From the NCBI RefSeq assembly GCF_001552635.1, contig NZ_BCRO01000049.1, forward strand, positions 28,407-92,406: 64,000 nucleotides of DNA, read 5' to 3'. The notes below the pieces were generated by a model. The model was not told the DNA's origin, made no database searches, and was given only the letters and a program-made list of their open reading frames with translations. How positions within the stretch are numbered: position 1 is the stretch's first letter; each line of letters begins with the position of its first letter. Made by a program: the position numbers and the translations under genes. The stretch is from Actinomadura hibisca NBRC 15177 (GTDB lineage: Bacteria; Actinomycetota; Actinomycetes; Streptosporangiales; Streptosporangiaceae). Of the stretch, positions 17,681 through 25,641 are shown piece by piece.

Positions 17681-18256
17681 TCAGGTGGCGTGGAAGGTGT
17701 TCTGCGCCGCCGCCAGGCCCTCGGTCAGCAGCGCCTCGACCGCGTCGCCGGCGCGCTCGGCGTTCAGGTCGAGTTCCTTGCGCTCGGTCGCGGAGAAGTC
17801 CTTCAGCACGAACGCCGCCGCGTCCATCCGGCCCGGCGGCCGGCCGACCCCGAAGCGCACCCGCGGGTACTCCTTGGCGCCCAGCGATCTGGTGATCGAC
17901 CGCAGCCCGTTGTGGCCGTTGTCACCGCCGCCCTGCTTCAGCCGGATCGCGCCGTAGGGGATGTCCAGCTCGTCGTGGACGACCACCACGTTCTCGACCG
18001 GCACCTTGTAGAAGTCGCGCAGCGCCTTCACCGGGCCGCCCGACTCGTTCATGTAGGTGCGGGGCTTGGCCAGCACGACGCGCGTGCCCGCGAGGCGGCC
18101 CTCGACCACATCGGCGCGCGCCTTGTGCGACTTGAAGCGGCCCCCGACACGGCCCGCGAGCACGTCCAGGACCATGAAACCGGCGTTGTGCCGGTGGCCC
18201 GCGTAGGAGGGGCCGGGGTTGCCCAGCCCCACCACCAGCCAGAGATCACCGCTCAC
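17681..18256 (-). CDS. pth: Peptidyl-tRNA hydrolase
   Basis: Pth (191 residues) releases peptides from prematurely dropped peptidyl-tRNAs. The family signatures are complete: VVGLGNPGPSYAGHRHNAGF with the catalytic His (about residue 23), KPRTYMNESGGPV, VVHDELDIPYG and GGGDNGHNGLRSI. It follows rplY on the same strand after a strong hairpin, the conserved actinobacterial order glmU-prs-rplY-pth. Confidence 0.96.
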   Translation of the reverse strand: MSGDLWLVVGLGNPGPSYAGHRHNAGFMVLDVLAGRVGGRFKSHKARADVVEGRLAGTRVVLAKPRTYMNESGGPVKALRDFYKVPVENVVVVHDELDIPYGAIRLKQGGGDNGHNGLRSITRSLGAKEYPRVRFGVGRPPGRMDAAAFVLKDFSATERKELDLNAERAGDAVEALLTEGLAAAQNTFHAT

Positions 18257-18277
18257 CGCACACCTCCGTACAGGCCG

Positions 18278-18310
18278 ACGGCCCCCGCCGGTGACACCGG
18301 CGGGGGCCGT
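18278..18310 (-). terminator. Hairpin between rplY and pth
   Basis: A G+C-rich stem of about 15 bp (arms 18278-18293 and 18295-18310, with GTGACAC at the tip) lies in the 86-bp gap. There is no T-run, so it could be a weak terminator or an attenuating/processing hairpin that separates rplY and pth levels. Confidence 0.55.
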
Positions 18311-18342
18311 GGAACATCGTCGCGCCGCCCGGGGGCGGGGTA

Positions 18343-19029
18343 CTACTCGGCGGACTCGCCCTCGGCGGCTTCGCCCTCGCCCTCGCCCTCGGCGGCCTCG
18401 GTCTCGCCCTCGGCGGCCGCGGTCTCGCCCTCGGCGGCCGCGGTCTCGTCCTCGGCGGTCTCGGTGCTCTCCTCCAGCGCGGCGGCGGCGGCCGCGGCGT
18501 CGGTGATCTGCAGGACCAGGGCCTCCTCGTCGGTGACCAGGGTGGCGCCGGACGGCAGCTTCACGTCCTTGGCCAGCAGCTGGGAGCCGATCTCCAGGCC
18601 CTCGACGCTCACCTCGACCGACTCGGGGATGTGGGTCGCCTCGGCCTCGATGGACAGCTGCACCAGCTCCTGCTGGAGCTGGCCGCCGGAGACCAGCTCG
18701 CCGGTGATCTCCAGCGGGATCTCGACGGTGACCTTCTCGCCGCGCTTGACCAGCAGCAGGTCGACGTGCTCCAGGAAGCCCTTGATCGGGTCGCGCTGCA
18801 CGTCCTTGGGCAGGGCGAGCTCGGCGCCCGAGCCGAGGCCGTCCAGGGTGAGCAGCACGTTGGGGGTCTTCAGGGCGAGCATCAGCTCGTGGCCCGGAAG
18901 GGAGATGTGCTGGGGGTCGGTGCCGTGGCCGTAGAGGACGGCGGGAACCTTGCCGGCCCGGCGGGTGCGCCGCGCGGCACCCTTACCGAACTCGGTGCGC
19001 GGCTCGGCGGCAATGCGTACCTCGGACAC
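18343..19029 (-). CDS. rplY: 50S ribosomal protein L25 / general stress protein Ctc, with acidic repeat tail
   Basis: L25 (228 residues) binds 5S rRNA in the large subunit. The N-terminal RNA-binding domain (AEPRTEFGKGAARR..VPAVLYGHG, residues about 7-95) and the C-terminal CTC/TL5 domain (about 96-185) are complete. The last about 45 residues form an acidic Ala/Glu repeat (AAAEGETAAAEGE), longer than usual. The GTG at 19029 follows GAGGAG and gives the usual MSEVRIAAE-type start; an upstream ATG at 19059 has poorer support. Confidence 0.95.
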   Translation of the reverse strand: MSEVRIAAEPRTEFGKGAARRTRRAGKVPAVLYGHGTDPQHISLPGHELMLALKTPNVLLTLDGLGSGAELALPKDVQRDPIKGFLEHVDLLLVKRGEKVTVEIPLEITGELVSGGQLQQELVQLSIEAEATHIPESVEVSVEGLEIGSQLLAKDVKLPSGATLVTDEEALVLQITDAAAAAAALEESTETAEDETAAAEGETAAAEGETEAAEGEGEGEAAEGESAE

Positions 19030-19210
19030 GGCGAAAACTCCTCGTTTGTTGCGATCCACGGCCGTCCGGCATTGGACGTCCGCTACGGACAGAGCGAATC
19101 AGGCGTTGCTCGATGCGTCAGGCGCCTCGAAGATTCTTTGCGTTCCCCAGGGAGTGCGAGACCTGTGCCGGAACCGCACTGAACGACCCGGGGCATACGC
19201 GGATTCGACA

Positions 19211-19238
19211 AGTCTAGCCGATCGGCGCAATGCGCAAA
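19211..19238 (-). promoter_or_regulatory. rplY: Candidate sigma70-like promoter for rplY
   Basis: Read on the minus strand, TTTGCG and TAGACT are separated by 16 bp, about 180 bp upstream of the rplY start. The 19030-19388 gap (about 360 bp) otherwise holds a long untranslated leader and the prs terminator. I see no gene in it. Confidence 0.35.
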
Positions 19239-19335
19239 GCCAGCGGCCCCGCACGGCCACGCGATCGTTACCGTCCCCCGGGCCCCTGCCGGACCCGCCG
19301 TCCAGGGTAGGCGAACGGCGCCGCGCGCGACGCAC

Positions 19336-19367
19336 GGACGCCGGGTCCCGATCGGGACCCGGCGTCC
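19336..19367 (-). terminator. Perfect 32-bp palindrome downstream of prs
   Basis: The two 16-bp halves are exactly complementary around CCCGATCGGG, 22 bp after the prs stop. This is the typical strong hairpin terminator of high-G+C genomes and insulates rplY from prs. Confidence 0.75.
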
Positions 19368-19388
19368 GGGGGGGTCGTGCGGCCGCGG

Positions 19389-20369
19389 CTAGCTGTGGCC
19401 GCCGAACAGGCTGGTCACCGAGCCGTCGGAGAACACCTCGTTGATCGCGCGGGCGACCAGCGGGGCGATCGACAACACGGTCAGCTTGTCGAACTGCTTC
19501 TCCTCGGGGATCGGCAGGGTGTTGGTCAGCACCACCTCGGAGATCCGCGAGTTCTTGAGGCGGTCGACCGCCGGGCCCGACAACACGCCGTGCGTGGCGG
19601 CCACCACGACCTTGGTGGCGCCCTGCTCGAACAGCGCGTCGGCGGCCTTCACGATGGTGCCGCCGGTGTCGATCATGTCGTCCACGATGACGCAGGTGCG
19701 GCCCTTGACCTCGCCGACCACGTCGAAGACCTTGACCTCGTTGGCCACGTCCGGATCGCGCTTCTTGTGGATGATCGCCATCGGCACGCCGCCCATCCGG
19801 TCCGACCAGCGCTCGGTGACGCGCACCCGGCCGGCGTCGGGGGCGACCATGGTGACCTGGGTGAGGTCCAGCCGGCTCTCGAAGTGCGCGGCCAGCAGGT
19901 CCAGCGCGAACAGGTGGTCCACCGGGCCGTCGAAGAAGCCCTGGATCTGCGCGGTGTGCAGGTCCACGGTGATCAGCCGGTCGGCCCCGGCGGTCTTGAA
20001 CAGGTCGGCCATCAGCCGCGCCGAGATGGGCTCGCGGCCGCGGTGCTTCTTGTCCTGCCGGGCGTAGCCGAAGAACGGCGCGACCACCGTGATCCGCTTG
20101 GCGGAGGCGCGCTTGAGCGCGTCCACCATGATCAGCTGCTCCATGATCCACTGGTTGATGGGAGCGGTGTGGCTCTGGATCACGAAGGCGTCGGAGCCGC
20201 GGACCGACTCCAGGAACCGCACGAACGTCTCACCGTTGGCGAAGTCGTACGCCGAGGTCGGCGTCAGCTCGACGTGGAGGTTGTCGGCTACTTCCTTGGC
20301 CAGGTCCGGGTGGGCTCGGCCGGTGAAGAGCATCAGCTTCTTCTGGCCGCTCGCCTTGATCCCACTCAC
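19389..20369 (-). CDS. prs: Ribose-phosphate pyrophosphokinase
   Basis: Prs (326 residues) makes PRPP from ribose-5-phosphate and ATP for nucleotide, His and Trp synthesis. Signatures include FTGRAHPDLAKEV, FANGETFVRF, the flexible-loop/metal region APFFGYARQDKKHRGREPIS and the PRPP-binding loop VIVDDMIDTGGT. The GTG at 20369 follows GGGGGAG; the ATG at 20438 would add a non-conserved extension. It lies 132 bp after glmU. Confidence 0.96.
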   Translation of the reverse strand: MSGIKASGQKKLMLFTGRAHPDLAKEVADNLHVELTPTSAYDFANGETFVRFLESVRGSDAFVIQSHTAPINQWIMEQLIMVDALKRASAKRITVVAPFFGYARQDKKHRGREPISARLMADLFKTAGADRLITVDLHTAQIQGFFDGPVDHLFALDLLAAHFESRLDLTQVTMVAPDAGRVRVTERWSDRMGGVPMAIIHKKRDPDVANEVKVFDVVGEVKGRTCVIVDDMIDTGGTIVKAADALFEQGATKVVVAATHGVLSGPAVDRLKNSRISEVVLTNTLPIPEEKQFDKLTVLSIAPLVARAINEVFSDGSVTSLFGGHS

Positions 20370-20501
20370 CTCTGACAACTCCCCCTCAATGGAACTTCCC
20401 TTGCCGTGGGTTGTCGTCCCCACTGCCCGCACGCGCAAGAGTCGCTCTCCCGTGTCGCGCGGGACGTCTGTTGTGGCCGGGAGGACAGCCTCCCGGCGCG
20501 G

Positions 20502-21977
20502 TCAGCCCGCGCCCTCGCCCGCACCGTCCGCGCCGGCCTCCCGCGCGCGGCGGGCGGCCTCGGCGGACTTCGTGCCGGCCAGGCGGCGCTCGGTCCATCC
20601 CGCGATGTTGCGCTGCCGCGCCCGCGCGACGGCCATCGCGCCGGGCGGCACGTCGGAGACGATGACCGAGCCGGCGGCCGTGTAGGCCCCGTCGCCGATC
20701 TCGACCGGCGCGACGATCATGTTGTCGCTGCCGATCTTGACGTGGTCGCCCACGACGCTGCGGTGCTTGTTGACGCCGTCGTAGTTGACGAACACCGACG
20801 AGGCCCCGATGTTGCAGCCCTCGCCGATCTCGGCGTCGCCCACGTAGGTCAGGTGCGGGACCTTCGACCCCTCGCCGACCTCGGCGTTCTTCATCTCAAC
20901 ATACGTCCCCGCCTTGGCCTTGCGCGCCAGCCGCGTGCCCGGCCGTAGGTAGGCGTAGGGGCCGACGGACGCCTCCGGGCCGATCTCGGCGCCGACGCAC
21001 ACCGCGTTGACCACCGTGGCGTCCGCGCCGACGCGGGTGTCGGTCAGCGTGCAACCCGGCCCGACCTCGGCGCCCTCGCCCAGGTGGGTGGCGCCGTGCA
21101 GCTGGGTGCCGGGGCGGACGACGGCGTCGGGCTCGGCGGTGACCTGCACGTCGATCCAGGTGGTGGCGGGGTCGACGATCGTGACGCCGGCCCGCATGTG
21201 GGCCTCCAGCACGCGGTCGTTGAGCTGCCGCCGCGCCTGGGCGAGCTGCACCTTGTCGTTGACGCCCTGCGTCTCGACCCAGTCGGGGGTCAGGAACGCC
21301 CCGGCCCGGTGGCCGTCGCCGCGCAGGATGGCGACCACGTCGGTGAGGTATTCCTCACCGTTGGCGTTGTCGGTGGTGACCCGCTTGAGGGCGTCGCCCA
21401 GCAGCGCGCCGTCGAAGGCGTACATGCCGACGTTGATCTCGCGGACGGCGCGTTGCGCGTCGTCGGCGTCCTTGTGCTCGATGATCGAGGTCACCGCGCC
21501 GTCGGCGCCGCGCATGATGCGTCCGTAACCGGTGGCGTCGGGCATCTCGGTGGTGAGGACCGTCACCGCGTTGCCCTCGTCCTCGTGCGTCCGCACGAGC
21601 CGGGCGAGGGTCTCCCCGCGCAGCAGCGGGTGGTCGCCGTTGGTGACCACGACGGTCCCGCTCAGCGGGCCGACCTGCTCCAGGACCGTGCGGACGGCGT
21701 GCCCGGTGCCGCCCTGCCGCTCCTGCACGACCGGCTCGGCGGCCGGGGCGTGCCCGGCCAGGTGCTCGACCACCTGCTCGCGGCGGTGGCCGACGACCAC
21801 CACCAGGCGCTCGGGGTCCAGCTCACCGGCCGCGGCCAGCACGTGGCCGAGCATGGAGCGCCCGCCCAGCTCGTGCAGGACCTTGGAGGTACGGGACTTC
21901 ATCCGGGTGCCCTCGCCTGCGGCGAGGACGATGACGGCAGCCGGGCGGCTCGCGCTCACGAAGAGGCTCCTCGGCAT
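20502..21977 (-). CDS. glmU: Bifunctional UDP-GlcNAc pyrophosphorylase / GlcN-1-P acetyltransferase
   Basis: GlmU (491 residues) acetylates GlcN-1-phosphate and uridylates it to UDP-GlcNAc, the precursor of peptidoglycan. The N-terminal uridyltransferase has VLAAGEGTRMKS (about residues 17-28) and QGGTGHAV. The C-terminal half is a left-handed beta-helix with hexapeptide repeats and the acetyltransferase residues in YVEMKNAEVGEGSKVPHL. The ATG at 21977 is chosen because upstream in-frame codons extend into the tRNA-proximal spacer. An Ala/Gly-rich tail of about 25 residues ends the protein. Confidence 0.96.
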   Translation of the reverse strand: MPRSLFVSASRPAAVIVLAAGEGTRMKSRTSKVLHELGGRSMLGHVLAAAGELDPERLVVVVGHRREQVVEHLAGHAPAAEPVVQERQGGTGHAVRTVLEQVGPLSGTVVVTNGDHPLLRGETLARLVRTHEDEGNAVTVLTTEMPDATGYGRIMRGADGAVTSIIEHKDADDAQRAVREINVGMYAFDGALLGDALKRVTTDNANGEEYLTDVVAILRGDGHRAGAFLTPDWVETQGVNDKVQLAQARRQLNDRVLEAHMRAGVTIVDPATTWIDVQVTAEPDAVVRPGTQLHGATHLGEGAEVGPGCTLTDTRVGADATVVNAVCVGAEIGPEASVGPYAYLRPGTRLARKAKAGTYVEMKNAEVGEGSKVPHLTYVGDAEIGEGCNIGASSVFVNYDGVNKHRSVVGDHVKIGSDNMIVAPVEIGDGAYTAAGSVIVSDVPPGAMAVARARQRNIAGWTERRLAGTKSAEAARRAREAGADGAGEGAG

Positions 21978-22166
21978 TGCGGACGGAAAGAGGCTCGGGC
22001 GCCCCGGACCTGGGTCCTGGACCTGTCCGGCCACCGTCTGCCTGCGGTAACAGGGCATGACGGAACACGGCTCGCCCGACACCCGAAGGATACCGCCCGC
22101 CCCCGATATGTCACCCCGGGGCCCGCCCGACACGACCGCGGCGCGGCCGGCGCCGCGCCGCTAGGG

Positions 22167-22237
22167 CTCCCGGGGGAGGAATCGAACCTCCGTTGACTGA
22201 ACCAAAATCAGTAGTCCTGCCTCTAGACGACCCGGGA
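22167..22237 (-). tRNA. tRNA-Gln (anticodon UUG)
   Basis: The 71-nt cloverleaf has a 7-bp acceptor stem (TCCCGGG with CCCGGGA), a D-arm, the anticodon stem ACTGA/TCAGT with loop TTTTGGT (anticodon TTG) and the T-arm GGAGG-TTCGATT-CCTCC. The discriminator is G and CCA is not encoded. It is upstream of glmU on the same strand, a common actinobacterial arrangement. Confidence 0.95.
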
Positions 22238-22353
22238 AGGTCCGGTCCCGGCGGCCTGCCCCGTCGAGAGGGGCGCCGTCCAGGACCGGGACTCACGATA
22301 CCGGTTCCCGGGCCGTCGCCCCATTCGGTAAACGGAAGATCCCGGCGGTGCCT

Positions 22354-22893
22354 TCAGTTCCCGGCGGCGAGCCAGTCGGGAAGCGGCTCTCGGGCCGACA
22401 GCCAGGCTTCGGGGATTCCCTCCGCGCCCAGGTGTGCGCCGACGACGCCGCCCGCGATGGCGGCGGTGGTGTCCATGTCGCCGCCGACCATCGCGCAGGC
22501 GCGTACGGCGGACTCGAAATCGGTGAGGCGGGTGGCGGCGGCCCACAGCGCGAACGGAACGGTGTCCTGAGCCGTGATGCGGTCGCCCTCGCGCACGCGC
22601 ATGAGGAGTTCGTAGGCACCCGCGCCGTAGCCGCGGCCGACGTCCATGCGGGAGGCGAACGATTCGGCCAGGTCATCCTGCTCTATACGCCCGTGTCGGT
22701 TTAGGACGTCCACGATCGAGCAGGCCATCTGCGTGTCGTCCGACCACTCCCACGGCGCCGGGGGCAGGCCGGACACGGGGGACACGCCCCTGTTGTCGAG
22801 CATGAAGAACTGGTCGCCGAAGGCGTCGCCGGTCGAGAGGCCGGCGAGCGAACCTTCGGCGAGCACCGAGCGTTGGTCGGAGGTGAGGGCCAT
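22354..22893 (-). CDS. ADP-ribosylglycohydrolase-family protein with an internal deletion
   Basis: This is 179 residues where family members usually have 250-350. The two metal-binding ends are present: WSDDTQM (about residues 52-58) and GGDMDTTAAIAGGVVGA (about 138-154). The middle is missing: after GRGYGAGAYELLMRVREGD the protein jumps straight to RITAQDTVPFALWAA, and the usual GNGAAMRVAP and HPE segments are absent. The frame is intact and AAAGGA precedes the ATG at 22893. The family removes ADP-ribose from proteins, nucleic acids or small molecules. Given the loss of core helices I doubt it is active; it may be a decaying gene or a repurposed fold. Confidence 0.75.
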   Translation of the reverse strand: MALTSDQRSVLAEGSLAGLSTGDAFGDQFFMLDNRGVSPVSGLPPAPWEWSDDTQMACSIVDVLNRHGRIEQDDLAESFASRMDVGRGYGAGAYELLMRVREGDRITAQDTVPFALWAAATRLTDFESAVRACAMVGGDMDTTAAIAGGVVGAHLGAEGIPEAWLSAREPLPDWLAAGN

Positions 22894-22997
22894 CCCGGTC
22901 CTTTCTTTCTCAGGCGGAGCCGCCGCCATCTGACGCGCACGCGAGCCTTGCGCCTCCAGAGCCGGAATCCCACTGATTTTACTCGTGCACGCTGTCC

Positions 22998-23033
22998 AAC
23001 CTACGCAAGCGTAGGTTACGGTGGCGTAGGTAA
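22998..23033. promoter_or_regulatory. Palindromic operator upstream of desaturase
   Basis: The palindrome AACCTACGC-AA-GCGTAGGTT (22998-23017) is followed by another GCGTAGGT half-site at 23024-23031, 31 bp before the desaturase ATG. The TetR regulator encoded just downstream of the desaturase is the obvious candidate to bind it, probably in response to fatty acyl-CoA. The site may also affect the divergent ADP-ribosylglycohydrolase-like gene. Confidence 0.55.
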
Positions 23034-23063
23034 GCGTCCTCCAAGCGCAGGAAGTGGTGACAC

Positions 23064-24023
23064 ATGACTACAGCCCCCGTTGTCGACCCCTCGCCGTCCC
23101 GGCCGCAGCCCAGGCCCGAAGTCGAACCGGGCGTCCGGGGCAACGCCGAGAAAATCCTCATCGGGGTCTTCACCGGGGTCCCCTTCCTCGCGCTGATCGC
23201 GGCCGTGCCGCTCGCCTGGGGACGTTTCCTGGGCTGGTCGGACGTGCTGCTGACGGCCGTCTTCTACTTCATCTCCGCCGGCGGCATCACCGTCGGCTAC
23301 CACCGCTACTTCACGCACGGCTCGTTCAAGGCCAACCGCCCCCTGAAGATCTTCCTGGCGATCGCCGGCGGCCTGGCCATGGAGGGCCCGGTCATCACCT
23401 GGGTCGCCGACCACCGGCGGCACCACAAGCACTCCGACAAGGAGATGGACCCGCACTCGCCCTGGCGCTTCGGCGACGACTGGAAGGCGCTGACCAAGGG
23501 CCTGCTGTGGGCGCACTACGGCTGGCTGTTCAACGCCAACCGCACCTCCAAGGAGCGCTTCGCCAAGGACCTGCTGAACGACAAGGACATGGTCCGCATC
23601 CACAAGTGGTTCCCCGGCCTGGTCGCGGTGTCGTTCCTGCTCCCGGCCGCGCTCGGCGGCCTCATCACCATGTCCTGGATGGGCGCGCTGACCGCCCTGT
23701 TCTGGGCCGGGTTCGTGCGCATCACGCTGGTGCACCACGTCACCTGGTCGATCAACTCGATCTGCCACACCTTCGGCGAGAAGCCCTTCGAGGCGCGTGA
23801 CAAGTCCCGCAACGTGTGGTGGCTCGCCATCCCGTCGCTGGGCGAGTCCTGGCACAACCTGCACCACTCGGACCCGACCTGCGCCCGGCACGGCGTGCTC
23901 AAGGGCCAGGTGGACATCAGCGCCCGCGTGATCTGGACGTTCGAGAAGGCGGGCTGGGCGCACGACGTGCGCTGGCCGACCCCGGAGCGCCTGGAAGCCA
24001 AGCGCGTCAAGCAGGCGGCCTAG
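23064..24023 (+). CDS. Acyl-CoA / fatty-acid delta-9-type desaturase
   Basis: This integral membrane di-iron desaturase (319 residues) introduces a double bond into fatty-acyl chains and so controls membrane fluidity. The three histidine boxes are intact: HRYFTH (about residue 81), HRRHH (about 118) and HNLHH (about 268). Four hydrophobic segments are arranged as in stearoyl-CoA desaturases. The start ATG follows GGAAGTGG. Electrons must come from a ferredoxin or reductase encoded elsewhere. It shares the operator region at 22998 and lies 58 bp before its likely regulator. Confidence 0.93.
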   Translation: MTTAPVVDPSPSRPQPRPEVEPGVRGNAEKILIGVFTGVPFLALIAAVPLAWGRFLGWSDVLLTAVFYFISAGGITVGYHRYFTHGSFKANRPLKIFLAIAGGLAMEGPVITWVADHRRHHKHSDKEMDPHSPWRFGDDWKALTKGLLWAHYGWLFNANRTSKERFAKDLLNDKDMVRIHKWFPGLVAVSFLLPAALGGLITMSWMGALTALFWAGFVRITLVHHVTWSINSICHTFGEKPFEARDKSRNVWWLAIPSLGESWHNLHHSDPTCARHGVLKGQVDISARVIWTFEKAGWAHDVRWPTPERLEAKRVKQAA

Positions 24024-24081
24024 GCTGGAAGGGCAGACGACTTTCCGCCACGCGGGTCCGCAGGCCCGCCCGACCGAGACA

Positions 24082-24960
24082 ATGGGGCCCGTGACTGAAC
24101 CCGCCCCCCGGTCCCGCAGGAAGCGGATGACCGGCAAGGAACGACGCGAGCAGCTCCTCACCATCGGCCGCACGCTCTTCGCCGAACGGGGCCTGGACGG
24201 CACGTCGGTGGAGGAGATCGCCGCCGCGGCCGGGGTCTCCAAGCCGGTGGTGTACGAGCACTTCGGCGGCAAGGAGGGGCTGTACGCGGTCGTGGTGGAC
24301 CGCGAGTTCGAGAAGTTGCTGGGCCTGGTCACCGAGGCGCTGACCTCGGCGATCCACTACCGCCGCAAGCTGGAGAGGGCGGCGCTGGCGCTGCTGGAGT
24401 ACATCGACGAGAACCCCGACGGCTTCCGCATCCTGGTGCGCGACTCCCACGGCGGCACCGGCACCGGCAGCTACGCCAGCCTGCTCAGCGAGATCGCGGG
24501 CGAGGTCGAGCACCTGATGGCCCAGGAGCTGGACCGGCACGAGTACGACGACAAGTTCGCGCCCATGTACGCGCAGATGCTGGTCGGGATGGTCGCGCTG
24601 ACCGGGCAGTGGTGGCTGGACGCGCGGCGGCCCAAGCGCGAGGAGGTCGCCGCGCACGTGGTGAACCTCGCCTGGAACGGCCTGTCGGGCCTGGAGCCCA
24701 GGCCGTCGCTGGACCCGCGCCGCCGCCGCAAGGAGCTGGAGCGGCTGGAGAAGCGCGCGGAGAAGGCCGCGGCCAAGGCCGAGAAGGCCGAGGAACGCGC
24801 GCTGGCCAGGGCGGAGAAGGCCCAGCGCAAGCAGCGCCGCCCCGACGAGGAGGCGCTGCCCGAGGCGGCCGAGGCGTCCGAGGAGGACGTGCCCGAGGAG
24901 GCCACCGAGGCGGTCGTCGAACCGGCCGCCGAGGTGGCCACGGAGATCGGCTCGCGCTGA
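24082..24960 (+). CDS. TetR-family regulator with charged coiled-coil tail
   Basis: This regulator has 292 residues, against about 200 for a typical TetR. The N-terminal HTH is canonical (GTSVEEIAAAAGVSKPVVYE, about residues 44-63), followed by the helical ligand domain to about residue 205. The last about 80 residues are a Lys/Glu/Ala/Arg-rich coiled coil (KRAEKAAAKAEKAEERALAR) ending in an acidic tail. The start could be this ATG or the GTG at 24091. Position and the upstream palindrome suggest it controls the desaturase. The extension may mediate oligomerisation or partner binding. Confidence 0.85.
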   Translation: MGPVTEPAPRSRRKRMTGKERREQLLTIGRTLFAERGLDGTSVEEIAAAAGVSKPVVYEHFGGKEGLYAVVVDREFEKLLGLVTEALTSAIHYRRKLERAALALLEYIDENPDGFRILVRDSHGGTGTGSYASLLSEIAGEVEHLMAQELDRHEYDDKFAPMYAQMLVGMVALTGQWWLDARRPKREEVAAHVVNLAWNGLSGLEPRPSLDPRRRRKELERLEKRAEKAAAKAEKAEERALARAEKAQRKQRRPDEEALPEAAEASEEDVPEEATEAVVEPAAEVATEIGSR

Positions 24961-24969
24961 TCCTCCCGC

Positions 24970-24997
24970 GGGTGACCGGGGCCACGCCCGGTCACCC
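24970..24997 (+). terminator. Hairpin after the TetR gene
   Basis: GGGTGACCGGG (24970-24980) and CCCGGTCACCC (24987-24997) form a perfect 11-bp stem with a 6-nt loop, 10 bp past the stop. Confidence 0.7.
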
Positions 24998-25068
24998 CGG
25001 CTGACGCAGCGTAAGAATTGTCATACCCGTGTCCTAGCCTCGGCGGTGAACCGAGAAGGAGGACACGG

Positions 25069-25155
25069 ATGCAGAACCCCCCGCTCCACTCCCCGCCCCA
25101 GCCCTCGCTCCCCCACCGCTTAACCGGGCACATGAGCGCGGAGGCGCCGCCATGA
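25069..25155 (+). CDS. Short leader-like ORF (28 aa)
   Basis: An ATG 7 nt after AAGGAGG opens a 28-residue Pro/His/Ser-rich frame whose TGA overlaps the next gene's ATG (ATGA). The strong ribosome site and tight overlap suggest real translation, perhaps as a coupling leader. I recognise no family. Confidence 0.45.
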   Translation: MQNPPLHSPPQPSLPHRLTGHMSAEAPP

Positions 25156-25388
25156 GCGCGCCCGGGGGCCGCACGGCGGCCGACACGACGGCGGACGACT
25201 GCGCCGCCGACTTCCTGACGGACGTGGAAGAGTCGCTGGACATCCTGACGGACGCCTGCCGAGCCCCGGCGAACGCCTTCACGAACGCCACACGACCTCG
25301 CGACCACGTGGCTGAGCTGCGCCGTCTGCTACTCCGCCTGCACGCCCTACTACTCAACTGGGAGGCGGAGACGACCCCACGACGCTGA
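25152..25388 (+). CDS. Small helical hypothetical protein (78 aa)
   Basis: The sequence is acidic at the N-terminus (DFLTDVEESLDILTDAC) and Leu/Arg-rich at the C-terminus (HVAELRRLLLRLHALLLNW), so it should form a helical hairpin. There is no signal peptide and no known domain. It is coupled to the 28-aa ORF by ATGA and has no Shine-Dalgarno of its own beyond GGAGGCG. The 253 bp after it (25389-25641) hold no gene that I can support. Confidence 0.5.
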   Translation: MSAPGGRTAADTTADDCAADFLTDVEESLDILTDACRAPANAFTNATRPRDHVAELRRLLLRLHALLLNWEAETTPRR

Positions 25389-25641
25389 GGAACGACACCG
25401 GCCCACCTGGGAGCCACGCTGGGAGCCAACGGGTGCCGCTTGGAGCTACCGGACATCGCCAGGTCGGCTCGGTTCCGGGAAGCGAAAACCGGTGGCCGTC
25501 TGGAGTTCGTCCAGGCGGCCACCGGCCGGGGTCGCCGGCTCGGGTCGCGAGTCCGGGGCTGGTCGAGTGCCGCCCGCCGTCCGAGGGGGCACACCGCAGG
25601 GGAACGAGTCGTGTCCCTCGCACGGCGGGCGGCACCCTGCT

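Noticed and set aside
22998..23033. CRISPR-like repeat or small RNA at the desaturase promoter
   Set aside because: Only one palindrome and one extra half-site; no spacers. A transcription-factor operator is simpler.
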